Source: an uncultured Clostridia bacterium (GTDB lineage Bacteria; Bacillota; Clostridia; Oscillospirales; Ruminococcaceae). Taken from it: a DNA stretch of 12,742 nucleotides. The notes beneath the pieces were generated by a model that was not told the origin of the DNA, did not search any database, and saw nothing but the letters and a program-made list of their open reading frames with translations. The stretch spans positions 1 to 12,742 of the forward strand of contig CANCXY010000078.1 in assembly GCA_947381875.1 (NCBI GenBank). The letters are read 5' to 3'. Positions 1 through 5,126 of this stretch are shown here, one piece after another (the first letter of the stretch is position 1; each line of letters opens with the position of its first letter). The translations under genes were made by a program, and so were the position numbers.

Positions 1-330
1 ATGCTGACGCAGCAGCCCGCTGTGCTGAAAATGCTGCCCATCCGCTACGAGCGCAAGGAGGCCAAGAACACAGCCGAGAGCCTGACCCTGTATGACCCCT
101 CCAGTGAGGCTGTGTACGACGCGATTGTGCCGGAGTATGTGGGCGGCCTCCTGTGGGGCGCTATGGCGGAGAGCGTAGCCAGCGAGCAGGGCGCGCGCCG
201 TATGGCGATGGACGCGGCGAGCAAGAACGCAAGTGCGATGATCGATGATCTCTCGCTCAAATATAACCGCGCGCGCCAGGGCGCTATCACGCAGGAGATT
301 ACCGAGATCGTGGCGGGCGCAAATGCCTGA
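1..330 (+). CDS. atpG: ATP synthase F1 gamma subunit, C-terminal fragment (5' end outside window)
   Basis: This is the central stalk subunit of F1, which rotates inside the alpha3beta3 ring and couples proton (or sodium) flow to ATP synthesis on the inner face of the membrane. Only the last 109 residues are present, against about 280-300 for a full subunit. The reading frame is open from base 1, so the ATG there is very probably an internal methionine. The family's conserved C-terminal helix is clear: ARRMAMDAASKNASAMIDDL, followed by a NRARQGAITQEITEIVAGA-type ending. In intact gamma this helix is the shaft that inserts into the catalytic hexamer. The gene ends 51 nt before atpD, and the order gamma-beta-epsilon is the standard bacterial one. 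The identification is firm; only the N-terminal part is unseen. Confidence 0.96.
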   Translation: MLTQQPAVLKMLPIRYERKEAKNTAESLTLYDPSSEAVYDAIVPEYVGGLLWGAMAESVASEQGARRMAMDAASKNASAMIDDLSLKYNRARQGAITQEITEIVAGANA

Positions 331-381
331 GCGGGCCTGCTTCAGGGGTTTGCGCGAAGCTCTTACGAAGGAGAGAAGTTC

Positions 382-1776
382 ATGAGCAAACAGAATATCG
401 GCACAGTCACCCAGATTATTGGGCCTGTGCTGGACATTAAATTCCCGGCCGGGCATCTGCCCAACCTGCTCAACGCGATCACCGTAAAAAACGGCGATAC
501 CACAGTAACACTGGAGGTCGCGCAGCATCTGGGCGACGACGTAGTGCGCTGTATTGCCATGGCTGGCACCGACGGGCTTGTGCGCGGTATTGAGGCAGTG
601 GATACAGGCGGGCCCATCACGGTGCCGGTGGGCAAGGAGTGCCTGGGCCGCATCTTCAACCTGTTAGGTGAGCCGGTGGATAACCAGCCCGCGCCCGAAG
701 CCAAAGAGCGCTGGCCCATCCATCGCCCGGCCCCCACGTTTGACGAGCAGGAATCCACCACGGAAATTTTAGAGACGGGCATCAAGGTCGTTGACCTGAT
801 TGCGCCGTATGCCAAGGGCGGCAAGATTGGTCTGTTCGGCGGCGCGGGCGTCGGAAAAACAGTGCTGATTATGGAGCTGATCAACAACGTCGCCAAGCAG
901 CACGGCGGCCTGTCCGTGTTCACAGGTGTCGGCGAGCGCACGCGCGAGGGCAACGACCTGTACAATGAGATGAAGGAGAGCGGCGTTCTCTCCAAAACGG
1001 CGCTGGTATACGGCCAGATGAACGAGCCGCCGGGAGCGCGTATGCGCGTCGGCCTTTCGGGCCTGACGATGGCTGAATATTTCCGCGACCGTGAAAACCA
1101 AGACGTGCTGCTCTTTATCGACAACATTTTCCGTTTCACGCAGGCAGGTTCCGAGGTTTCGGCGCTTTTGGGCCGTATGCCGAGCGCCGTGGGCTACCAG
1201 CCGACGCTGGCGACCGAGATGGGCGCTTTGCAGGAGCGCATTACCTCCACGAAGAAAGGCTCCATCACGTCCGTGCAGGCTGTATATGTCCCTGCTGACG
1301 ACTACACCGACCCCGCCCCGGCCACGACGTTCGCGCACCTGGACGCAACGACGGCCCTGTCGCGCGCCATTTCGAGCCTGGGCATTTACCCGGCGGTCGA
1401 CCCGCTGGAATCCACCTCCCGCATCCTGACACCGGACGTTGTCGGGCAGGAGCATTATGATGTAGCCCGTAGCGTGCAGCAGATTTTGCAGCGCTATAAG
1501 GAATTGCAGGACATCATCGCCATCATGGGTATGGACGAGTTGAGCGAGGAAGATAAGCTGACGGTCGCGCGTGCGCGTAAGATACAGCGTTTCCTCTCGC
1601 AGCCGTTCAGCGTGGCCGAGCAGTTTACGGGCATGCAGGGCCGCTATGTGCCGCTGAAGGAGACAATCCGCGGCTTCAAGGAGATTATTGAAGGCAAGCA
1701 TGATGACCTGCCGGAATCCGCGTTCCTGTTCGCGGGCACCATCGACGACGTGCTGGAGAAAGCAAAGAAGATGTAA
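382..1776 (+). CDS. atpD: ATP synthase F1 beta subunit (catalytic)
   Basis: This is the catalytic subunit of F1, which makes or hydrolyses ATP at the beta/alpha interface. At 464 residues it has the normal family length. Visible motifs in order are the Walker A loop GGAGVGKT (153-160), GERTREGND with the expected catalytic Glu at about 185 and Arg at 186, the Walker B strand LLFID ending at Asp247, the ATPase alpha/beta signature PAVDPLESTSR (about 337-347), and DELSEED (385-391), the C-terminal loop that contacts gamma and epsilon. The ATG is supported by AAGGAG at 368-373, 8 nt upstream. It lies between atpG and atpC as in other bacterial atp operons and is presumably cotranscribed with them. 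All key residues are intact. Whether the enzyme uses H+ or Na+ cannot be read from this subunit. Confidence 0.99.
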   Translation: MSKQNIGTVTQIIGPVLDIKFPAGHLPNLLNAITVKNGDTTVTLEVAQHLGDDVVRCIAMAGTDGLVRGIEAVDTGGPITVPVGKECLGRIFNLLGEPVDNQPAPEAKERWPIHRPAPTFDEQESTTEILETGIKVVDLIAPYAKGGKIGLFGGAGVGKTVLIMELINNVAKQHGGLSVFTGVGERTREGNDLYNEMKESGVLSKTALVYGQMNEPPGARMRVGLSGLTMAEYFRDRENQDVLLFIDNIFRFTQAGSEVSALLGRMPSAVGYQPTLATEMGALQERITSTKKGSITSVQAVYVPADDYTDPAPATTFAHLDATTALSRAISSLGIYPAVDPLESTSRILTPDVVGQEHYDVARSVQQILQRYKELQDIIAIMGMDELSEEDKLTVARARKIQRFLSQPFSVAEQFTGMQGRYVPLKETIRGFKEIIEGKHDDLPESAFLFAGTIDDVLEKAKKM

Positions 1777-1806
1777 CCGACAGCCTTTTTCGGAAAGGAT
1801 TTTTCT

Positions 1807-2205
1807 ATGGCTACCTTTCATCTGCAAATCGTGACGCCGGACGGCGGATTCTATGACGGCGAGGCGGAAAAGCTGATCGTGCGGGCCATTGGCGGTGAAG
1901 TATGTATCCTGCCGCGTCACGCCCCGTATGTGACGGCGCTGGGCACAGGCGTAGCGCGCGTGGACATAGATGGTAAGCGCCGCCACGCCGCGTGCGCGGG
2001 CGGCATGCTGGCCGTGACGAAAAACGACGTGCGCCTGGTAGCGACCACGTTCGAGTGGGCCGAGGACATCGACGCCGAGCGCGCCCAGCGCGCGAAAGCA
2101 CGCGCGGAGGAGCTGATCCAGAAAGCCGCGGACAAACGCGAAATGGAGCAGGCGCAGGCGCGCCTGAAACGCGCCCTGACGCGTCTGAGCGTTACGAGCA
2201 AATAA
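1807..2205 (+). CDS. atpC: ATP synthase F1 epsilon subunit
   Basis: This is the rotor-foot subunit that joins gamma to the c-ring and, in many bacteria, inhibits ATP hydrolysis through its C-terminal helices. At 132 residues it has typical length. The N-terminal beta-sandwich is recognisable: FHLQIVTPDGGFYDGEAEKL, then GEVCILPRHAPYVTALGTG, which matches the family's (G)xxGILPxHAP pattern. The C-terminal half is a charged two-helix region (about 85-130, DIDAERAQRAKARAEELIQ). GGAAAGGA-like Shine-Dalgarno sequence (GGAAAGGA, 1792-1799) sits 7 nt before the ATG. The gene starts 30 nt after atpD and is followed within 13 nt by a strong intrinsic terminator, so it is the last gene of the operon. 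A minus-strand reading frame across atpD/atpC is a codon-bias shadow. Confidence 0.97.
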   Translation: MATFHLQIVTPDGGFYDGEAEKLIVRAIGGEVCILPRHAPYVTALGTGVARVDIDGKRRHAACAGGMLAVTKNDVRLVATTFEWAEDIDAERAQRAKARAEELIQKAADKREMEQAQARLKRALTRLSVTSK

Positions 2206-2217
2206 AGCAAACAACGA

Positions 2218-2248
2218 GGGCGGCCCGCGTGGGGCCGCCCGACTTTTT
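2218..2248 (+). terminator. Intrinsic terminator of the atp operon
   Basis: There is a perfect 9-bp GC stem: GGGCGGCCC at 2218-2226 and GGGCCGCCC at 2232-2240, with a 5-nt loop. GAC and then five Ts follow at 2244-2248. It lies 12 nt after the atpC stop codon, exactly where operon termination is expected. Confidence 0.93.
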
Positions 2249-2254
2249 AGAAAA

Positions 2255-2415
2255 TATAGTGGAAGCGTATCTATTTTCCCGCCCATTGGGAGAGGAAAAG
2301 TAAAACCCCTTGAAAACAAATTTTGATATTTCCCCGCCCGGAGGGCGGGGAAATATAGAAAATCTTACCCGTTTTCAGGTGGTTTCACTATATAAAAAGC
2401 CCGGCTTGTTTTCAA
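2255..2415. repeat. Nested imperfect palindrome in the atpC-DUF3781 gap
   Basis: This gene-free stretch holds several inverted repeats. The outermost is TATAGTGGAA (2255-2264) with TTTCACTATA (2383-2392), one mismatch. A second pair is TTGAAAACAA (2310-2319) with TTGTTTTCAA (2406-2415), a perfect 10 bp. A third is a weaker hairpin, TTTTCC (2274-2279) with GGAAAA (2294-2299), with an inner CCC/GGG pair. At the centre is the perfect 14-bp stem listed separately. The second arm of the central stem also continues outward as an imperfect match: the reverse complement of 2343-2380 reads CCACCTGAAAAC..., resembling CCCCTTGAAAAC near 2306-2317. The layout resembles a small palindromic element, but no transposase or clear target duplication is seen. 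Confidence 0.6.
2326..2356. repeat. TTTCCCCGCC hairpin, copy 1 (14-bp perfect stem)
   Basis: ATATTTCCCCGCCC (2326-2339) pairs perfectly with GGGCGGGGAAATAT (2343-2356) around a 3-nt loop. There is no T run after either arm, so it is not an ordinary intrinsic terminator. The decamer TTTCCCCGCC (2329-2338) recurs at 4130 and 11005, and with one change at 5028. Confidence 0.85.
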
Positions 2416-2442
2416 ATGGATTTACGATAAGTTGAGGCAAAA

Positions 2443-2682
2443 ATGAACAGTCTTATAGAGAACCTAAAAAAACTCCACACCACGGAGATGGGTGCGGTGC
2501 GCGTAAAAAGGAATTTGCAGCTTGATATTCCCGACGTTGTGCAATGGTGCAAAACGCAGATTCTGGACAAAAACGCCCGGTTCGAGCAAATTGGAAAAAA
2601 CTGGTATATAACGGTGGACGGACAAAAAATAACCGTGAACGCACACAGCTATACGATTATTACTGCCCATTTGGAGAAGTAG
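2443..2682 (+). CDS. DUF3781 family small protein
   Basis: This 79-residue protein matches, as I recall the family, DUF3781: LIENLKKLHTTEMGAVRVKRNL at the start, then DVVQWCKTQILD, then GKNWYITVDGQKITVNAHSYTIITAHL near the end. Members are small single-domain soluble proteins of Firmicutes with no assigned biochemical role. There is no signal peptide or membrane segment, and the second half looks like a short beta-rich fold. The ATG is supported by GAGG at 2434-2437, 5 nt upstream. The gene stands alone, downstream of the palindrome-rich gap, and converges on the sdpI-like gene with only 12 nt between the stop codons. No convincing promoter is seen; AT-rich TATATAAA near 2389-2396 is the only candidate -10 region. 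The family call is good; the function is unknown. Confidence 0.8.
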   Translation: MNSLIENLKKLHTTEMGAVRVKRNLQLDIPDVVQWCKTQILDKNARFEQIGKNWYITVDGQKITVNAHSYTIITAHLEK

Positions 2683-2694
2683 CAGGCGGGGGCT

Positions 2695-3774
2695 TTACGT
2701 TGGGGCGTAGCGGGACAGGAGTTCTTCATACAACGCCTTTGTTTCCGCGTCGTCTTTGCCGGAGAGGACGAGCGTTTGGCCGCCGATTTCTAATACCACG
2801 CAGGAAGGGCAGCGGGTGTAGGAATAACGGGTGTAAAAACCGAATTCGTCGTTCACAAACGTGCCCATGAGAAGCTGCGCGCTGCCGTATCCGTTGCTTC
2901 GTGTGCCGCGCATGTCTTCGGGGCGGTATTCAAGGTGGCCGATCTCCGCATAGTTGATGGTGCTGTCCGGCCAGAAGAAGGCGTGGATAGTGAAGGAATC
3001 CGCGCCGTATTCATATTGGATGTCCCCTATGAAAAGGCTTGCCCCGACGAGCAGGATGATCAGGATGGGCGCCGCTATGTTCAGCGCTTTTTTCGGGGTG
3101 AGCGGCGTGGGGGCGGGCTTTTGAAGTTCGCCGTTTTTTATCTGGCGGCAGTAGTAAAGATAGGAATAGAGGATGGGAAGGAAGGAAATCAAGAGCAGCG
3201 GGATGAGCTGCCCGGAGATCAGGAAGCGCTGGGGCAGAAAGGCGCAGGCCGCCGCCGCAAGACCGCAGACGACCCACAGCCGCCCGCCAAAACGGTGCGT
3301 CGCGTTCCAGTTTTCCTCGTTTTCCAGCGCCCATTTTACTCGAATACCTAATGTCTGGTTCTGCCTGCATTTCGGAAGGTAATTGCCGATGGCGGCAAAG
3401 AGCAGGCCGGTGACAAGGGGCATCAGGCGCAGCACGCCAAAAACCATCCCGAAAGAGGAGGCGTACATCATGCCGCTCGCCAACAGCGAGGTAAGAGGGA
3501 GGAGCCAGAACACAAGACCCAGCGCTTTGCCGCTCTGGTTTTTGTTTTTCGGGTCGCGCAGAGTGAAAAACAGGCACAGCACATAGGCCGCGGCAAATAT
3601 AAGCGGAAGGGCAAAGACCGTGAACGCACGGCTGGCCCAGTTGTCCGCGCCGCCCGCGCTCCAATGGATCGGTATTTGGCCGGGCAGGCGGTCCCACAAA
3701 AGCAGCCCGATTGGGATGGGCAACAGGATAAGCGCAAAGGATAAAAATATTTTCGCTTTATTTTGGCGGAACAT
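2695..3774 (-). CDS. sdpI: SdpI-like membrane protein (DUF1648 plus SdpI domain, C-terminal PH-like domain)
   Basis: This is an integral membrane protein of 359 residues. It has about seven hydrophobic segments, the N-terminal DUF1648 hallmark LPGQIPIHWSAGGADNWASR (about 30-49), and the SdpI-type motif GIRVKWALENEENWNATH after the fourth segment. After the last helix a soluble tail (about 250-355) resembles a bacterial PH-like fold. In Bacillus subtilis, SdpI gives immunity to the SdpC cannibalism toxin and, when bound to toxin, holds the repressor SdpR at the membrane. I infer a similar signalling or immunity role here because an SdpR-like gene overlaps it upstream. No SdpC-like toxin is seen. 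The ATG at 3774 is preferred because AAGGGGG lies 8 nt upstream; a TTG two codons earlier is the alternative. It ends 12 nt from the convergent DUF3781 gene. Confidence 0.85.
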   Translation of the reverse strand: MFRQNKAKIFLSFALILLPIPIGLLLWDRLPGQIPIHWSAGGADNWASRAFTVFALPLIFAAAYVLCLFFTLRDPKNKNQSGKALGLVFWLLPLTSLLASGMMYASSFGMVFGVLRLMPLVTGLLFAAIGNYLPKCRQNQTLGIRVKWALENEENWNATHRFGGRLWVVCGLAAAACAFLPQRFLISGQLIPLLLISFLPILYSYLYYCRQIKNGELQKPAPTPLTPKKALNIAAPILIILLVGASLFIGDIQYEYGADSFTIHAFFWPDSTINYAEIGHLEYRPEDMRGTRSNGYGSAQLLMGTFVNDEFGFYTRYSYTRCPSCVVLEIGGQTLVLSGKDDAETKALYEELLSRYAPT

Positions 3775-4063
3775 CCTCAAAACCCCCTTTCAGGTCCGTG
3801 ACCCAGAGCATGATTTCCTCTAACACAGAGGCGTTCAGCTCGTAATAAATGAACTTCCCCTCGCGCGTGTCGCGGATGAGGTCGGCTTCTTTCAATACGG
3901 ATAAATGCCGCGAGATAGCAGGTGCGGAGGTGGGGAAATGGGCGGAGATTTCTCCGGCGGCAAGCCGTTTCGTTTTCAGCATTGTTAAAATTTCGCGCCG
4001 CGTGGGGTCCGCAAGCGCCCGAAGCGTTTGCTGCAGAGCCAATCGTTCCACCTCGCTTAACAT
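3758..4063 (-). CDS. sdpR: ArsR/SdpR family winged-helix repressor
   Basis: This 101-residue protein has the compact ArsR fold. It opens with LRALADPTRREILTMLK (about 15-31) and has a helix-turn-helix around AAGEISAHFPTSAPAISRHLSVLKEADL. The wing is DTREGKFIYYELN. It contains no cysteine, so it lacks the usual ArsR metal sites and fits the SdpR-type subgroup instead. It overlaps the SdpI-like gene downstream by 17 nt, indicating a coupled sdpRI-type operon. In Bacillus, SdpR represses sdpRI until SdpI sequesters it. The gene has a near-consensus promoter with a dyad at the predicted start (listed separately), consistent with autorepression. The predicted leader is very short and has no clear Shine-Dalgarno sequence. 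Confidence 0.9.
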   Translation of the reverse strand: MLSEVERLALQQTLRALADPTRREILTMLKTKRLAAGEISAHFPTSAPAISRHLSVLKEADLIRDTREGKFIYYELNASVLEEIMLWVTDLKGGFEDVPPK

Positions 4064-4112
4064 TTAATTGAACTATTAACTATAGTGTATCACGGGCGCT
4101 TTGCGTTGTCAA
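4064..4112 (-). promoter_or_regulatory. Promoter and candidate operator of the sdpR-sdpI operon
   Basis: Read on the minus strand, the -35 is TTGACA (4112-4107), the spacer is 17 bp, and the -10 is TACACT (4089-4084). The predicted start is near 4077, about 14 nt before the ATG. A dyad TTAAT-N6-ATTAA (4064-4079) covers that start, and a palindrome ACTATAGT (4079-4086) overlaps the -10. This placement fits an ArsR-type repressor blocking RNA polymerase. The operator role is inferred. Confidence 0.8.
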
Positions 4113-4129
4113 GAAGGAGTTTTTATGTA

Positions 4130-4154
4130 TTTCCCCGCCTTACAGCAGGGGAAA
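4130..4154. repeat. TTTCCCCGCC hairpin, copy 2 (between divergent promoters)
   Basis: TTTCCCC (4130-4136) pairs with GGGGAAA (4148-4154) around an 11-nt loop. The first ten bases, TTTCCCCGCC, are identical to copy 1. It lies upstream of both divergent promoters, so it cannot terminate either of the adjacent operons. Confidence 0.65.
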
Positions 4155-4195
4155 GTATATAGATACACGCAAGGAAACAAATATTTACGGAGAAA

Positions 4196-4260
4196 TGTAA
4201 AGTCATCTTGACATAATATGTAAAGTGTGCTATACTGTAAACAGTAAAGCAGGCTTTACA
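4196..4260 (+). promoter_or_regulatory. Promoter and candidate autoregulatory operators of the Xre operon
   Basis: The promoter is consensus-like: -35 TTGACA (4208-4213), 17-bp spacer, -10 TATACT (4231-4236). Two dyads lie at and after the predicted start: ACTGTAAACAGT (4234-4245) and GTAAAGC-AG-GCTTTAC (4244-4259), the latter a perfect 7-bp inverted repeat. The motif TGTAAAGT also occurs directly at 4196-4203 and 4219-4226. These are likely sites for the regulator encoded just downstream, but which ones are bound is inference. Confidence 0.78.
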
Positions 4261-4283
4261 TTTTTTAATAAGGAGGTGGCTCC

Positions 4284-4487
4284 ATGAGAAACCGGATTGC
4301 CGAGCTGCGCAAGGCCCGGCACATTTCCCAGGCGGAGCTGGCCGACGGGGTAGACGTCACCCGGCAGACCATTATTTCCCTGGAAAATGGCCGGTACAAC
4401 GCCTCATTGCTGCTGGCCCACAAGATTGCAAGATATTTCGGGCTGGCGATTGAGGAAGTATTTTTGTTCGAGGAGGAATCGGAATGA
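4284..4487 (+). CDS. Small Xre/YozG-like HTH transcriptional regulator
   Basis: This 67-residue protein is almost entirely one Xre-type helix-turn-helix domain: MRNRIAELRKARHISQAELA, then the recognition region VTRQTIISLENGRYN, and ending KIARYFGLAIEEVFLFEE. This short form is common in Firmicutes upstream of small membrane-protein genes, and it usually acts as a DNA-binding repressor of its own operon. A perfect Shine-Dalgarno AAGGAGG (4270-4276) sits 7 nt before the ATG. Its TGA at 4485-4487 overlaps an ATG at 4484 and is followed 4 nt later by the ATG of the membrane protein, so translation of the two is probably coupled. The promoter and dyads upstream point to autoregulation. Confidence 0.92.
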   Translation: MRNRIAELRKARHISQAELADGVDVTRQTIISLENGRYNASLLLAHKIARYFGLAIEEVFLFEEESE

Positions 4488-4491
4488 AAGA

Positions 4492-4899
4492 ATGGTTGAA
4501 AAAATGTTCCCTTATGGAATGTTCGCGCTGTCTGCCACACTGTTCCTGGCGGCGTTTTTGCTGGAAAAGCATATTCCGGGGCAATTTTGCACTGCTTTGT
4601 ATGCCGCAGGCGGTATGCTGCTGGGCTTTGGTGTGGTGGGTTTTGTATCGTCTGGCCGAAGACTTACCCCGGAGGAGAAAAAGGATATGGAACGGGCGGA
4701 AACGGATGAACGCAACATGGCGATCCGGGAGAAAGCGGCTCTTTCCACCTGGTACTGGACGATGTATATGTTGTGGGCGGCGTTCCTTCTCATCCAGATT
4801 TTCGTGGGAGGGCTTTGGGGCGTCGTGGTGTCGGCGGCCATTGTACTACACTGCGTTTTCTATATGATCAATGTCCACCGCTGGAGCAAGAAGATGTGA
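4492..4899 (+). CDS. Four-helix membrane protein of the Xre operon (DUF2178-like)
   Basis: This protein of about 135 residues has four predicted transmembrane helices (roughly 8-25, 32-53, 86-103, 105-127). A charged cytoplasmic loop between helices 2 and 3 contains EEKKDMERAETDERNMAIREKA. The DER...IREKA pattern there is typical of DUF2178-like proteins found beside YozG-type regulators. No biochemical role is known to me. The start is uncertain. The ATG at 4492 gives MVEKMFPYG, but the AGGAGG at 4471-4476 is 15 nt away. That SD is instead ideally placed for an ATG at 4484, whose frame reads MKEWLKK and then becomes unrelated. One extra base in the A6 run at 4499-4504 would join the two frames. 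This may be a homopolymer indel, frameshifting, or simple reinitiation after the upstream stop. Confidence 0.75.
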   Translation: MVEKMFPYGMFALSATLFLAAFLLEKHIPGQFCTALYAAGGMLLGFGVVGFVSSGRRLTPEEKKDMERAETDERNMAIREKAALSTWYWTMYMLWAAFLLIQIFVGGLWGVVVSAAIVLHCVFYMINVHRWSKKM

Positions 4900-4921
4900 A
4901 ACGGACAAGGAGGAATGAAGC

Positions 4922-5017
4922 ATGATTCGTGATTTTTGGGGAGCAGCACTCCCGTGGATTTTACTCGGTTTATTTGTAGCTGTCAGTTGTTCTCTTATGA
5001 GTAAAAGCAAGAAATGA
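4922..5017 (+). CDS. 31-residue single-span membrane peptide
   Basis: A very short gene reading MIRDFWGAALPWILLGLF and ending in SKSKK. It has a short N-terminal segment with one basic and one acidic residue, a hydrophobic stretch at about 7-26 that could span the membrane once, and a lysine-rich tail. It has a perfect Shine-Dalgarno AAGGAGG (4907-4913) 8 nt before the ATG, and it starts 22 nt after the four-helix membrane protein, so it looks like the third gene of the Xre operon. The strong ribosome site, operon position and coherent membrane topology make a real small protein likely. I do not recognise a named family; it may be a partner of the upstream membrane protein or a small-peptide effector. 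A competing ATG at 4915 gives only five codons. Confidence 0.68.
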   Translation: MIRDFWGAALPWILLGLFVAVSCSLMSKSKK

Positions 5018-5027
5018 TTTTTTCTGC

Positions 5028-5052
5028 GTTCCCCGCCCGAAGGGCGGGGAAC
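5028..5052. repeat. TTCCCCGCC hairpin, copy 3
   Basis: GTTCCCCGCCC (5028-5038) pairs perfectly with GGGCGGGGAAC (5042-5052) around a GAA loop. No T run follows directly in either direction. The reverse complement of the right flank, AAAATTTTGATGTTCCCC, closely matches the left arm of copy 1 (AAATTTTGATATTTCCCC), so the relationship extends beyond the GC stem. Confidence 0.8.
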
Positions 5053-5126
5053 ATCAAAATTTTATCTGTTTTGTGTGACGGAGAGAAATAGTCAAAATGG
5101 ATTTTCCCTGGGGGAGGAGAAAGCAT

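Noticed and set aside
769..2319. 516-codon minus-strand open frame opposite atpD/atpC
   Set aside because: It lies entirely antisense to two certain genes, has no recognisable domain, and is typical of shadow frames in GC-rich DNA.
2544..2870. Plus-strand frame overlapping DUF3781 and the sdpI 3' end
   Set aside because: It is out of frame with the DUF3781 gene, antisense to sdpI, and has no recognisable features.
4484..4867. 127-codon frame beginning MKEWLKK as a separate gene
   Set aside because: After the first seven residues it is a cysteine/arginine-rich shadow of the membrane-protein frame. The well-spaced Shine-Dalgarno is noted as a finding instead.
5028..5052. Intrinsic terminator of the Xre operon
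   Set aside because: The stem is strong but no T run follows it directly, and related hairpins occur where termination makes no sense; a termination role is possible but unsupported.
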